Assembly (NCBI GenBank): GCA_021209875.1
Contig: JAGYVD010000004.1
Location: 3,626,001-3,690,000 of the forward strand
Length of the DNA: 64,000 bases
Direction: 5' to 3'
From: Rosellinia necatrix
Taxonomy: Eukaryota > Ascomycota > Sordariomycetes > Xylariales > Xylariaceae
Of the stretch, positions 50,291-61,903 are shown one piece after another; the stretch's first letter is position 1; the number at the start of each line of letters is the position of its first letter. The notes beneath the pieces were generated by a model. The model did no database searches. It was not told the DNA's origin and saw only the letters and a program-made list of their open reading frames with translations. The translations under genes were made by a program, and so were the position numbers.

Positions 50291-50866
50291 GCCAGAACCG
50301 AACACATGGAAAGCCAATGCAGAAAACTCTCATAGATCTTAGATATCTAGAACTAGAACGGTCTCCCAAAAGGTGGTGCAGTGTTGTGGCCTATATTACG
50401 TTTTATCATTGAGGCTGTATCATTGCCACGCAGAACTAGACCGCTCGTGGGGCGGTAATATAATTGCGATAGATACCCAGGTAAATTAGAATTACAAGAT
50501 TCTAAAGCGACGCCCATTAGTTTGCCATGGTTTGCCATCACTACTCCGTTGGCGGCCTTCTCGGCGACTGATATATATCTTGATACCCCAACGACAAACT
50601 TTCCCACGCGTGAAAGTGTACACATTCATTCAAGTATATTGACGAAGATATATCTCGCTTTTGAATCGATATCCTTTGCTTTTTTTTTTTTCCCTTCTAT
50701 AGTTTGGACTGTTCTCATTAGAAATTAAGTTTATCACGATTAATGCTGTATAAGTGTGTAGTTTCGCGTAGCATTGTAATATTATATATATGTGTATATA
50801 TAGCATCAGATAACATATCTACACATTCGCCTTGCCATCCAGCCAAGGGACCCAATCCAGCCTAAC
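50291..50866. other. 3' flank between the exonuclease gene and YTM1
   Basis: About 575 bp between convergent genes. It is AT-richer than the neighbours, with ATATATATGTGTATATATA near 50,783. No coding signal. Confidence 0.5.
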
Positions 50867-52433
50867 TCAGCTTGACGTGAATAAATCTGAGCCGTGGTTG
50901 ATCTGGACCATCTTATCCTCGCCGGCGCTGACGATGCCGAACGTCTTGTCCCAGACGACGCCGAAGACCTTGGCGCCGCGGCCGAGGACGTCACCGGCAG
51001 CCCTCCGCTGCTTGGATGCCTTGAGGCTCTCGCGCTCGATGACGTAAACAGGCTCAGAGACGCTGCCGCCGCCCTCGGCCTTGGTGCCGGCGCGGGCGCT
51101 CCGCAGGTCCCAAACGCGGCAGGTGCCGTCGTAGGAGCCGGAGACGAGGCTGTAGTCGTTGTCGGGGCCGGCGGCGACGCTCGAGACCATGTTCTTGTGG
51201 CCGCGCAGCGTGAGCACCGAGGTCGCGGCGGCGGACACGCGCGGGTCCACGAGCGTGATGTGGCGCGCCGTCGTCGCGGCCGCAAGCAGCACCGAGGCGG
51301 AGGCGGCGCCGGGCTGCCGGCGCAGGGGCGCCAACGCGAGCAAGGGGTGCGAGGTCGTGATGACGTTCTCGACCTTGGAGGTGGTAAGGTCGATAGTGCG
51401 GATGGTGTGGTCCTGCGAGGCCGAGTAGGCGACGCTGGCGTCGGCCGGGTCGAAGCAGACGGCCGTGACGGGCGAGTTGTTGTGGATGGCCATCATGCTC
51501 AGCGGGCCGCGCTGCGGCGCCGCCGACGCGCCCGACAGCTTACGCCTCTTGGCATCCGAGCCGCCGGCGCCGGGGAGGAGGCTCGCGGGCGCGGCGGGCG
51601 CCGACGACTTCGAGGTCGTCCACAGCCCGACGGCGCCGTCGGCTGAGGCGCTGAGCACGCGGCCCGTCGGCCCGTGGACGTCCAGCGCGTCGACGCTCGC
51701 CTTGTGCCCGTACAGCTCCAGTCCGGGGCGCAGGGTCCCCTGCAGGCCGCCGTCCGACTCGGCGTACTTCCATATGCGCACCGTGCGGTCGAGACCGGCC
51801 GAAGCGACTTGTGTCGACGAGAGGAACTTGACGGCCTTCGCGCTCGCCGTGTGTCTGCCGGCCGATGATCTGGCCATGGCCTTCCCCGACGGGTCCCAGA
51901 TCTGCAGCACTCCGTCGTACGCCGCCGACACGATGCGGTCCTGGTTCGGGGCCAGCTTGTCGGCCGACCAGACGCCGGCGCGCGACGTCGCCGAGAGCAC
52001 GTCGACGGCGCTGATCCAGTCGTCGTGCTCGAAGCTCGCCTGGTAGACGGGCGGGATCAGGCTGCGCACGTACTGGACCGTCAACGTCTCCTCAGCATTC
52101 AGGCCATTCGTCTCCAGATACTCCTGTAGTGAGGTCCGGAGGAACTCCCCGTTTATCAAGAAGTCAAAGGGGATCGGCGAAGGGGTGTCGAGCATGGACG
52201 ACGAGTTTATAATCCGTGACAGGCCATAGCGCTTCAGGTCTGGATTGTGGTTAGCGAGGGAGTGGAGGAGCCGGGGCCGGCCACGGCGGACCGGAGAGGA
52301 ACAGCTTGCCTGTTGGCACCACTAATAAACTGCTCCTGTCGTCCGGCAGTCGTAGGTCGGCCGAGGTGGTGGTGAAGTTCACGCGGACTTCCTGGGTTGC
52401 AGCCATTGCTGGCTGTCCCATAGGAGTGTCCAT
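50867..52433 (-). CDS. ytm1: Ribosome biogenesis protein Ytm1 (WDR12 homologue)
   Basis: Exons 52433-52310 and 52239-50867, giving 498 aa. The intron uses a GC donor (ACAG-GCAAGC), with branch GCTAAC and acceptor TCCAG. Splicing joins LLVVPT to DLKRYGLSRIIN as in the family. The N-terminal NLE domain (residues 1 to about 100: EVRVNFTTTSADLRLP, PIPFDFLINGEFLRTSLQEY) binds the AAA protein Rea1/Mdn1. Seven WD40 repeats follow from about 110 (DGVLQIWDPSGKAM, DRTVRIWKYAES, GAVGLWTTSKSS, SYDGTCRVWDLRSA). The acidic linker is replaced by a KRRKLSG basic patch near 285. With Nop7 and Erb1 it forms the PeBoW complex in 60S assembly. It is divergent from the polymerase delta subunit. The ATGs at 52433 or 52403 are both possible starts. 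Confidence 0.93.
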
Positions 52434-52560
52434 CTTGGATAGTGTGGATGCCCAGCGCACACGTCTCGGTATGGAGCAGTGCAGTCTCGGGGGGAATATA
52501 TCGCGAGAGAATGAAGACCTTGGAACGAGGGTGGTTTGCCGATGCGGTGGATGACCAACG

Positions 52561-52604
52561 CTGGTTCTACGCTGGTTCTACGCTGGTTCTACGCTGGTTC
52601 TCGG
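52561..52604 (+). repeat. 11-bp tandem repeat, four copies
   Basis: Unit CTGGTTCTACG repeated four times, the last with two changes (TCGG end). Confidence 0.9.
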
Positions 52605-53126
52605 CTTTTCTTCCCTTCTGGCTGGGCCGACGGGAATTTGTAAATGATGGAATGCTGGCTCTGTGTCGGGAAAAGAGACGGGCAATTGCAAAGCCGGGAT
52701 CGCTGGGTCGCTTGCTTGAACCGACGTCTGCCAATCAGTCATTCTACACCGTACTGTTCTTGGAATTTGACGGCGGAAGGCGGAAGGGAAGGGTGCAGCC
52801 ATTCTGCCATCTGCAGGTCAGGAACTTTTCTTGCAGGGTTCTCGGCAGGCCCACTTCAGCCTCGCCAGCCTTACCCCGCTATGACAGGGGAGGTTGGACC
52901 CGTGGCCAATAGCTAACAGGTGCTAAGGCGCTAAGAGAACTAAGGTGCATAAGTTGCGGTGCTAGCCACAGTTGAGCTCGCGCCACATTTTCAATCTACG
53001 CCAAAACGCGTCCCTCTCTCCCTCTCACACCCTCATACCTCATACAGCGAGCGACACTCATATAGCACGCGTTCGCCCGCTTGTCTCTGGTACCCATCAT
53101 ATATCCGCATGTGAACGTACGGGAAA

Positions 53127-53180
53127 CGCGAGAAAAAGCGAGAGGAAAAGCGAGAGGAAAAGCGAGAGAAAAAGCGAGAA
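53127..53180 (+). repeat. 12-bp tandem repeat (GCGAGAGGAAAA)
   Basis: About four units with small variations, purine-only on the plus strand apart from the GCG, in the leader of the polymerase delta subunit gene. Confidence 0.85.
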
Positions 53181-53239
53181 GCTCCAGAATACAGACCTGG
53201 ATGGAATACGGACCAGATATATGGACCGGAACCGCCACC

Positions 53240-55005
53240 ATGCCGCGGCTCGATGAGATACAGGGCAGTTTACTCCACAGGCCTACGTGAGTCTCAACCG
53301 CCGCACCACCGCCATCCTTGTTTCCACAGGTCCATAAAGACTGACAGGCTGACGCTCATCATCATCAGCGGTAAGTTGGAGCATGGGTTGGAGCGAATTG
53401 CATCCGTGTATCAGTCGCTGCACTCCTTTCAGCTCGATAAGGAGAAGTCATATAAGCAGCAGTTTGCCGACATGTACTTTCTGCGGCTGACCAAGATCAA
53501 GCCTGCCGTTGACCAGAAAGCGCTGGAAGCCTGGGGTGACCTGGTAGTCGGTGATGAGCCAGCCAAAAAGGTCGAGCGAGTCCTGGATATTCGACAGGGC
53601 GAGCTATGCTGGGTTTCCGGCACCGTCTACATGGATATGGCCTTGAAACCCGATATTCTTGACGACGTGTCCAAAGACGTATGCGACCGAACCCCAACCC
53701 CCCTCCACGGGCTTTACATGATAGACGAATGGCCAAGGCTAACCATGTGTAGAGATGGATCTCTGCGCCCATATCGAATAACAAATATTACGCCGACGAC
53801 GGATTAGACGCTGTGACCTTGGAGGATGAGTCTGGCCGCATACGTCTCGTAGGTAACATTCTAAAAAAGGTGATTTTGGTCACTGGGTGCATTGTCGCTG
53901 TCATGGGGACCGAGAAAGCCGATGGTGAGCTAGAAGTGATCGATATCAAATTTCCCGACCTGCCCCCACAACCAGAGCGCTGGGCTCTCTCGAAGTCCGC
54001 CGCCACGAATCCGAAAAGCCATTCCAAGCCGCTCAACGATGAGGACGAGGAAATGACAGACGCTGGAAAGGGAGGCAAGATCGCCATCGTATCCGGGCTC
54101 GGTTTTTCGGGTCAAGACGCAAGCCACGCCATCGAACTCAACCTGTTACTCGAGTACCTTCTCGGCGAGGCGCTAGATCCAACGGCACAGCGCGAGTTAT
54201 CCCATATCAGTCGCCTTATTATCGCAGGGAATTCGACCGCCTCCGAAGAGCAGCAGCCGGCTGACGAAGACCCAGCCGAACAAAAGATGGGCCAGAGGAA
54301 ATATGGCTACGATAGTAGTGCGTACAACGCATTACCCTCGCAGCTCTTGGATGAATTTCTCTCTACCCTCCTGCCCACTATGCCCATCACGCTGCTTCCT
54401 GGAGCGCAGGATCCCGCCAACGCAAGTTACCCTCAGCAGTCTATCCACCCCGCGATGTTTCCGCTTTCGCGGCCTTATACGGCGACGCCCGGCTCGAATG
54501 AGAGCGGGTGGTTCGACACAGTGACGAATCCCTGGGAGGGCGAGATTGATGGCTGGAGGGTGCTGGGCACCGGCGGCCAGAACGTCGATGATGTTTTCAA
54601 ATACGTCGGCAGCGACGACCGCCTCGGCATGATGGAGGCCATGTGTAGGTGGCGGTGCTGTGCACCGACAGCACCCGACACGTTATGTAGGCAACTCTCC
54701 CTAACTTTGTACCACATCTACCTACTCCCTTTTCTCTAAATACAGCAGACGCGACCCAAGCTACGATGCTAACGTTCGCTCCAGGGAGCTACCCCTTCCA
54801 AGACGATGACCCCTTCGTCATACACGCGTGCCCACATTTATACTTTGTCGGCTGCCAGCCCGAGTTCGGCACCAAGGTAATCCAAGGACCGGACGAACAG
54901 TTAGTGCGGCTAATTGCTGTCCCATCTTTTTCCGCCACTAAGGAGATCGTCTTGATTGACTCGCAAACACTAGAGGTGTCGAAGGTTAAGATCAGTGCGG
55001 GCTAG
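53240..55005 (+). CDS. pol31: DNA polymerase delta small subunit (Pol31/Cdc1/POLD2)
   Basis: Exons 53240-53286, 53369-53678, 53753-54686 and 54785-55005, giving 503 aa. Introns are 82, 74 and 98 nt, with CTGAC/CTAAC branch sites. The start ATG has a perfect fungal context (GCCACCATG). Joined residues show the POLD2 signatures: KQQFADMYFLRLTKIKP, RQGELCWVSGTVYMDMALKP, RWISAPISNNKYY, DESGRIRLVG (OB fold). Then comes the inactive phosphodiesterase fold (IAIVSGLGFSG; LPSQLLDEFLSTLLPTMPIT; NPWEGEIDGWRVLGTGGQNVDD). The last exon junction gives APDTLWSYPFQDDDPFVI, the family ending, with PHLYFVGCQPEFGTK. It links the catalytic Pol3 to Pol32 in lagging-strand replication. Upstream in-frame ATGs (53081, 53201) add only repeat-derived residues. 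Confidence 0.95.
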
Positions 55006-55593
55006 TACCATGTAGCTAAAACAATCCAAAAGAAAAAAAAAAAAAACAAAACCGAAGAACAGTCGAACGATTTCAAGAGCCTCCTTGCTCATAAGTGTTA
55101 ATCATCAACACCTTAGGGAAATTTCTATAAGATCACGTCCCTCATCTGGTCATCTACATCTTCCCAGTAGTTCACTCGCAACAGAGTGGCAGTATCGGGA
55201 TAACGACAGGAGCATCTGATTAAGTCTAGGTAATTATCTCAGGCCAAGGCCCAAAAAGAAACTGATATGAAATCTACGCATGATAGAAGCTAGCGTGCCT
55301 CCAGTGAGGAAGGAGCCGAGACATGATAAACACATCGCTTCGCTCGAAATTCCATATACACCTATCCGTCGAGATTACACAGGAGAGACCCCTTGTTTTC
55401 AGTAGCATCCACTCCCTGAGAGCTCTTATCACCGGCGTGTCAAGTTCCGACTACCATCACCTGGCCTCGAACCTCTCCGAACACCAGTTCCCTTCCCCCT
55501 TTACTCGCCACTTCTCGTGTTACCGTCATGCTCCCGCAGTTAGTCAAGCCAGCTGTCGGTCAGTATATCCCCCTCGTCGGACTCCATTTCTTC
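55006..55593. other. Intergenic 3' flanks of convergent genes
   Basis: Poly(A)-like run at 55,029-55,046 just after the polymerase subunit stop. ORFs on the plus strand here (55323-55655) are antisense to or overlap the next gene and lack features. Confidence 0.5.
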
Positions 55594-57189
55594 CTATTTT
55601 GTGTTTTGCTGCGCCGCCAGGAGTTTTGCATCCTTCGCTATATCTCTTGCGTTGAAAATACTCAAGTCTGCAAGGTCAGTTTCAGTCGTGATTTCAGTCG
55701 TGGTCTTTGACTTGGTCTTGGGCTTGGTTGGAATCTGGGGCGGTGGACAGCTAGCATTTCGATTAGAGCGCGTTGATGTTGTTCTCCGACTTGATCTTGT
55801 GCTCGTCGAATATGAGCTTTCACGCCAGTTTGAAGGTAGAGATACAAGCTCGTCCTCGTTGTCGGAAACATCCACTTTTCGCCACAGTTCGTGTTGAATA
55901 GCAGCAAGATTCGGCTTGCTACATGCTAAAACTTCAATGCGCCAGGCTAAGCTGCGCAGCCTCCCAACAGCTTTCTTGACGCCGTCGTCCCAGCGTTTCT
56001 CCATGGCTTCGATATCCTTGGTCCTGTAACGGACCAACGGTGAATCCTGGTCGTTGCGCTCGTCGACTGTATCCCACCCTCCGGTCCCTCTCGCGGCTTC
56101 GTATTCGGATCTCATGTGCTGATCTTTAACATAGTAGCCCATGTCGATCTTTGTCTCCCAGCAACCGCCAAGTCTATCCCGTGCCAAGACACACACCCAT
56201 TGAACCTGAAGTTTTAGTAGTGCTTGGATGAGCTTCGAGTCACCCCGTAAGTACTGGCAGATGGGAACGTCATCATCTCCACCTCCAGAGGGCCATCCCG
56301 ACCAGCGATTGCATATAGCAGGAACATCCAGGGTAAGCGTGCGTAACTGGGCGGTACTGTCGAGGCCTCCGCCGGGAAGAAATTTGAAGATGGCGTTCTC
56401 GAAGTTCAAGCGATGGCCATGGAAATTGAGTCGGCTACTGTCCACCTTCATCTGGATATGGCGGATCAGGTGTCCATACTTGTTGATCGGCACTATACAG
56501 TCTGAAAATAGCTTTTCCAACACTGCACTTGTGTGGCCGTGTGATAATTGCGGATCGCGTAACTCATAGGCGAATTTGTTTTCACCAAATAAAATCGGCA
56601 GACCCTGTTCTTTCAGCACTCGACATGTCCGTAGGATAGAGAGGTCTAGTTTGGGGCGGGAGCGTGGGAATACCCGCGACCAGTCACAGAGGACCGGAAT
56701 TTTCGATGGCCATCGGAGCAAATAACGCAGAATGTGATCGCGGATCTCGGGTGGTAGGCGGAGAAATCGACACTTGGGGACGACAGAGCCCTGGTCACAA
56801 GGCTGGGGGTCAACCGGCGGGTTAGGAACCTGCTGGTCTAGGAGCGATAACGCCTTCTTGAATTTTGAACCCTTTTCCCAGTGGGGACGACGTGCTGGCT
56901 TTTTCGCTTTGGGGAGATGAGTTTTTCTTCGTTTATTGGGGAGCTCGTCATATGCTGGATTGGCAGGCCGCCCCCTGGTAATCAAGGCTGTCTCGTTTAT
57001 GAAGCTATTGCCCCCCGGGGGCGTAGGGAGCTCGCGGCAACGCGCCTGCCGCTTTTTGACCTGGCGCATCGTCGCTTTCCTCTCACTCCTATATTCCCGT
57101 GTTGACGTAAGCCCCGCGCCGGACCCGACGGATTTCTTCGTTGGTGATTCCGTCACAGATCTGTCGTTACCGGAAGCATGAGATGCCAT
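55594..57189 (-). CDS. Fungal F-box/2EXR-like protein of unknown function
   Basis: A single-exon 531-aa protein. Residues 84-112 are strongly basic (NKRRKTHLPKAKKPARRP), a likely nuclear signal. From residue 142 it reads FLRLPPEIRDHILRYLLRW, the opening of the large fungal F-box-like/2EXR class, followed by DLSILRTCRVLKEQGLPILF and GENKFAYEL, also typical of that class. The region to about 430 is folded and helix-rich. The C-terminus is Ser/Thr/Arg-rich and disordered (SSRRTTSTRSNRNA). These proteins form large lineage-specific families. Some F-box members recruit targets to SCF ubiquitin ligases, but no substrate can be inferred. The frame is open and complete, and the start is the first ATG. 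Confidence 0.75.
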   Translation of the reverse strand: MASHASGNDRSVTESPTKKSVGSGAGLTSTREYRSERKATMRQVKKRQARCRELPTPPGGNSFINETALITRGRPANPAYDELPNKRRKTHLPKAKKPARRPHWEKGSKFKKALSLLDQQVPNPPVDPQPCDQGSVVPKCRFLRLPPEIRDHILRYLLRWPSKIPVLCDWSRVFPRSRPKLDLSILRTCRVLKEQGLPILFGENKFAYELRDPQLSHGHTSAVLEKLFSDCIVPINKYGHLIRHIQMKVDSSRLNFHGHRLNFENAIFKFLPGGGLDSTAQLRTLTLDVPAICNRWSGWPSGGGDDDVPICQYLRGDSKLIQALLKLQVQWVCVLARDRLGGCWETKIDMGYYVKDQHMRSEYEAARGTGGWDTVDERNDQDSPLVRYRTKDIEAMEKRWDDGVKKAVGRLRSLAWRIEVLACSKPNLAAIQHELWRKVDVSDNEDELVSLPSNWRESSYSTSTRSSRRTTSTRSNRNASCPPPQIPTKPKTKSKTTTEITTETDLADLSIFNARDIAKDAKLLAAQQNTK

Positions 57190-59467
57190 ATTGTTGAAGC
57201 TATTGCGGGGGCCTTAGCTAGTGGGCAGTACTCACTCTGGCTTTCTGTTCGATTCGCTCTCGTATGTGTGGTATGCTTCGAGTAACAGGCGGGAAAAGTA
57301 CTCTACTGAAGCCAATAGGAACAAAGGTCTTAAAATGGAATGGTGTTCGCGTTGAAGGTTTAGATAGGCCGTTTGGTTCGGGGTCGTTTGAGATTGAGGC
57401 AAAGATAAATAGCAGCCGGTGGTGCTGATATTTGTTGTGTCGCGATACTTTCTAAGATGTGCCGAGATGACACTTAACGATTCGGTAACGTGATGAAAGC
57501 TTGTGCTAGCGAGGATCGATGCGTTAAGTCATTCTTTAGAGAGTAGGGAGGGTACTTAAGCCGTAAGGCGGTAGGGTAGGTACATGTGGTCTAAGACGCG
57601 AGTAAAAACTAACTGGGTGATAGGCTAGGTAATAAGGTAGAAGATATTTAGTCACGTTCACGTGTGATGAGTAAAAGGGCGGCGGCCAGAATGAAGAAAT
57701 GTCCTAGCATAGACACAGATAAGTTCCGCTAGGATATTTTAGTCGCATGCCAGATCAGCATGCTTGGGTAGGGGTAGGTAGGTGTGTACATATGTAATCG
57801 CGGTTGTCATTGTTGTTGTGGCTGTTTTGTTTTTTTTTTTTTTTTTTTTGGGCGGGCATAACCTAGGCGAGGCAGTGGCAGCCAGTACGATTCAGATGAT
57901 CATTTAAAGGATAAATGTGCACCCACACTTCTTAAAGGTAAATAAATACTATCTAGGAGATAGCAACGCTTAGCTCTATCATGGTGTCAATAGCAGAGGA
58001 GATTTTGTCCTAGAATCCTCCCCACCTAGCTTCGTCGACAGGACGTGCTTATCACAGGCCTCAACACAGATATTAATACACCCCCTTGGTCGTAGTTATA
58101 GATTTTGAGGCAGGTACCAAATTTTATAAGGCGGTGCACTAGAAACCGGATTAAAGCAGCAGATGTTGCTGTATTAGGGGGCAAGGTCGTGGAACGGCCA
58201 GGTCTACGGATAATTTATATAAGGTTACTTCCCAACTTTTCTGATGTGACTGAGCTGGGCCGAAGCCTTAACATGCTGCTGGAAATAGCGATAAGATTTT
58301 CGGAGCAAATTTGACTCGCCATATCAACATACGGAGAGATACGGATATCGCAATGTCCTTCCCTTATTTAAATCTACAACCAGAGAATACCGCAAAATGG
58401 ATCTAAAATGGCGTGACCGTAGGCTTCTATACCAATTACTCGCCGCTCGTATGCTGTGTCTGAGACTCCTTTTATTCCTTTTTTGTACATGCCATCAATC
58501 TATTTTCATTGACCTTGGGGATTCTGGAGTCCCAGATGGGGCCGTTGGCCCGGGTGCTTGTTTCCTTCACGCCTACTCAACATCTGCGAAAGCCCTAGGT
58601 TTGGTTCGCAGTCTGGGTTTTTAAGCTTGAGATCGGTTTCTTATCATATTTGAAAATTAACAGGAGACCGCATAATGGCCTCTGCGCTCCTCGAGGGTAA
58701 AAGGAATGGCCCTGTTCATACAGGAAGGCTCCTGCCGAGATGTCCATCGCTTTTCAAAGACCTGTATTGCAAAGCGCCGTCGCATTAGATAATCGGGGCC
58801 GAGCAACCCGTAAGCATGCTGTCAGTTGTATTACAAACTTAATAAACACCGTAGAATTATCGCTAACACAGGCTCGCAGGGAGACTTGCAGGTAATTATG
58901 GTCTGCTTTCACATTGGCCGGTTTCCTTGGCACAATCCGGGGATGTCTTTTTTTTTTTTTTTTTTTGTCATTATTTTATACTGATACTATTAGTATAACA
59001 CCACCAAACCATGCTTTTACTCTTCATATGAACCCGCCTGCCACAAGGATCCATATGCGAGAGCCAATTTACTTTTCAAGAGCCTCAGAACGCCGAGCTT
59101 ATGGTGCGCTTGCAGATGAAAATGCTACTCTCATCCGAAATTCGAAAGTGATCAGAACCACGGCAGTAATTTTTTTTTTTCCCTCTCTTTTTGTTGTTTA
59201 GCTTGTTCTTTGGCTAGAAACCTGATGCGTCGGGCAGCTGAATGAAATGGCGCCTGGTTGGGTTTTTGATAAACGTGCACGAATCTATATCCAGGTTGTC
59301 GCAGTGCTGGGTCGCATGTAAGTTCGGATATGGCCACAAATACGTGTCCGCGTATGGTAACGATTATTAGCAAAGCCGGGTTGTTTCGATAGTCGCGTTT
59401 GGCGGGTAAACGGGGAAGGGTTGAATGGGCTGAGGGCTTAACACAAGATTTGAAGCTGGTAGGAGAG
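57190..59467. other. Intergenic stretch with poly(T) runs, nothing recognised
   Basis: 2.3 kb upstream of the F-box/2EXR-like gene and downstream of NMR1. It has T runs at 57,829-57,849 and 58,949-58,966 and a GGTAGGTAGGTG motif near 57,775. Several 60-95-aa ORFs lack recognisable motifs or extending splice sites. Confidence 0.5.
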
Positions 59468-60892
59468 CTAAGCTAACCAGTCTTCTTCGTCTCGCTTCAG
59501 GCCTCTCATTACGAGCCCCTCATCGAAAGATTCATCGTCTCCATCGTCTTCATGGTTTGCCTCATTTTCGCCGTTACACTCCGTAATATTGGCAGTCGAC
59601 CCAATGGAACCGCATGCAAAACCACACTCGTCACCGAACATCCATGTCATGCCGTTGGCTTCTTCTTCCATGGGGAATATCTCTCTCGCGTACTCCTCGA
59701 GCCCTCGTGGACCTTCCCATAGTGCCAGCGCGTCATCGGGACACCTGCTGTCGAGTGCCTGGTCACCGAAGTAGGGCGGTTGTTTACCAGGGTCGCGATT
59801 ATGTGGCGAGAAGAGCCTTTCCAAGGCCTCGAGCTGTTCCCTGTATCCTTTGGGTATCTTTACTTTTACCTCGATAGGCCCTCGTATGTACCGCACTGGC
59901 CTTCCAACACCCCTCTCAAAGGCCCTACAAACTTCTAACGGGGTCAAGTACTCGTAAGCTAGTGCGATACGTTTCCCGTGCCACTTCGTGGGCCCGTCTT
60001 TGAACAACTGGAGGATCGCTGGCCCGACATCATGTTCCGCGTCCAGCCAGGGAAGCTTGGCATCCGGGTGGAAGGGGGCTTGCCATTCGAAGGATCCGTC
60101 CGGCTTGAGCTCCATACAGAACAATGGATATAGCAGGGACGTGAAGTTATTGTTATAAATGCCTGTATAGACGAAGGTGGCGGGGAGCCCGATGCTTCGA
60201 ACGTACTCTTCCACGTCGTGTTTTGCGGCCCAGAGAGGAAGAGAAGGCCATGCAGAGTCGTATCTGGCGTGATCCGGCATTGACGAATAGACATAATGTT
60301 GGACTCCAGCCTTCTTTGCCGTGTCGGCAATGACTTGCCCTATGTGAATTTCATTCCCGTAAAAGGTCGTGTTGATGAAAGCCAGCTGCGCGCCGCGGAA
60401 CAGCTCGGTGATTAAGTCGTGGTCGACTAGAATACCGGGGAGATCACCGTGGGCTGTGACATCTTGTTTATCGTCCGGCGTCTTGCGGATGTACAGTTCC
60501 CCAACAAAGACAGTCACATTTGGGTTACTGGCCACCTCCGTGGCTGTGACACCTTCGAGATTGCGAAGCTGAGCTCGTACCTTATAGCCAACAGCCGTGG
60601 CTATTCGAATTAGTGAGGCAGCCTGGCGGCCACTCGCATTGATAATAGCAATGGTTTTGTTGGGGGATGGCGTGGAGCGCTTTAAAGGACGGAAGCTCAA
60701 CGAATTGTTCCTTGATACAGCAGTAAGTGGTGAGCTTTCCGAGTACGAAGATCGCGAATGCTTATGCTTTGAATACTGGACCGTTTTGGGGGATCCATTT
60801 TGCTGGTCGCCTGATGCCGGCCGGAAGACCAGATTAGTCTGGATCGGTATTGGATTTGAAGATGGCATGATCATGCTGAATTGATGGCCCAA
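59468..60892 (-). CDS. nmr1: Nitrogen metabolite repression regulator NMR1/NmrA
   Basis: A single-exon 474-aa protein, close to the length of Neurospora NMR (488). Residues 1-77 are disordered. From 79 an NmrA-type Rossmann fold begins (KTIAIINASGRQAASLIRIA, with the N-A-S-G-R-Q-A-A dinucleotide loop), then VRAQLRNLEGVTATEVASNP, AQLAFINTTFYGNEIHIGQV, VQHYVYSSMPDH and GLPATFVYTGIYNNNF. The typical NMR C-terminal part is present (PWLDAEHDVGPAILQLFKDG, KVKIPKGYREQLEALERLF, ALWEGPRGLEEYAREIFPME), with an acidic end (EDDGDDESFDEG). NMR proteins sense NAD(P) and bind the GATA factor NIT2/AreA to stop it activating nitrogen-catabolic genes when good nitrogen is available. An alternative start is at 60874. 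Confidence 0.93.
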   Translation of the reverse strand: MGHQFSMIMPSSNPIPIQTNLVFRPASGDQQNGSPKTVQYSKHKHSRSSYSESSPLTAVSRNNSLSFRPLKRSTPSPNKTIAIINASGRQAASLIRIATAVGYKVRAQLRNLEGVTATEVASNPNVTVFVGELYIRKTPDDKQDVTAHGDLPGILVDHDLITELFRGAQLAFINTTFYGNEIHIGQVIADTAKKAGVQHYVYSSMPDHARYDSAWPSLPLWAAKHDVEEYVRSIGLPATFVYTGIYNNNFTSLLYPLFCMELKPDGSFEWQAPFHPDAKLPWLDAEHDVGPAILQLFKDGPTKWHGKRIALAYEYLTPLEVCRAFERGVGRPVRYIRGPIEVKVKIPKGYREQLEALERLFSPHNRDPGKQPPYFGDQALDSRCPDDALALWEGPRGLEEYAREIFPMEEEANGMTWMFGDECGFACGSIGSTANITECNGENEANHEDDGDDESFDEGLVMRGLKRDEEDWLA

Positions 60893-61846
60893 AACGCAAA
60901 AAATGTCTAATAAAAGGTGACAAATAAATCGACTGCCTTTCGGCTGGTAGTCGAGATTCTTAGCGAATCGCTATCGCAATCTTGGAAATAATGAGCATAG
61001 AGAGAGAGCAGTAGGGCTGGTTAGAAAAATAGGGAATGAAATGTAATATAATGGGCCATAAAAGAATGGCGGTAGGTGGAAAGGGGAGGCAAAGCAACAC
61101 GAGCCGGGGTCGAGACTGGCTGGGCCTCGCTAACAAGACGCCTCTGATGCCAACGATGAAAGCCTACTGATGGATGGCTATAGATTGGTGAAGCACAAAT
61201 GCGATGTGTCAGGCGCAGGATGAGCACGTGAGCAACGGAACAGCTACACTAGGGGAGCAGGCTTTCCGATAATCTGAATGCAGTAGACTCCAGCATGGAA
61301 ATTAAGGACTCGGTAACTCTGCCTTGGGTTGGCGCACCGCGGCGGGCGAGAAGGCGGAGGCGGATAATGGCCTAAAAGCCACTGTGAAATCGTGTGGAGC
61401 GGCACTTACTTGGTCGTTTACGAAAGCAAGGTTCTCCTTTTCATAGGCCTGAACCCGCCTTGATTGGTACGAGGGAGAGTGATGAGCTGGTCTAGAATAG
61501 ACGGATGGCAGCAGTGGGCTGCTCGGCCGGTGGGCCGGGGATTAGAACAGACAGGTTAGGGAACAAAGGCGGCGTTAGCCAGCAGTGTGAACGAGGCAGT
61601 GGTTCACCGGCGCGAATCGAGTTGGCCGACAGACGGGCGGCTTGTGGAATCCGAAGCAGACCCTTGGGCCAATGCACCGATGCCAGATGTAGGGTGAACC
61701 AAGCTGCCACGCTCCTATGAAGACACCGGGGAAGAGGCGTAGGTGGCTTGGATGGGGTTTGCGTCCGAATCCTCCACCTGGTCGCCTATCGGTAATCCGG
61801 GGTGGGTAGAAGAACAGGTAGACGAATAGATAGGTGGATGGATAAA

Positions 61847-61903
61847 GGTAGGTAGGTAGGTAGGTAGGTAGGTAGGTAGGTAGGTAGGTAGGTAGGTAGG
61901 TAG
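61847..61903 (+). repeat. (GGTA)n microsatellite
   Basis: About 14 perfect units. It translates to repeating YLPT on the minus strand, which is a false ORF. Confidence 0.95.

Larger units (their letters stand above)
52434..53239. promoter_or_regulatory. Divergent promoter between YTM1 and the polymerase delta subunit gene
   Basis: 806 bp between start codons facing apart. It holds an 11-bp tandem CTGGTTCTACG (four copies, 52,561-52,604) and a 12-bp tandem GCGAGAGGAAAA (about 53,127-53,180). No gene. An ORF that reads through the second array in frame with the downstream gene is probably leader. Confidence 0.45.

Noticed and set aside
50894..51646. 250-aa plus-strand ORF
   Set aside because: Antisense to the WD40 part of YTM1. 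Open because of GC-rich third positions. Ala/Gly/Val/Arg-rich without domains.
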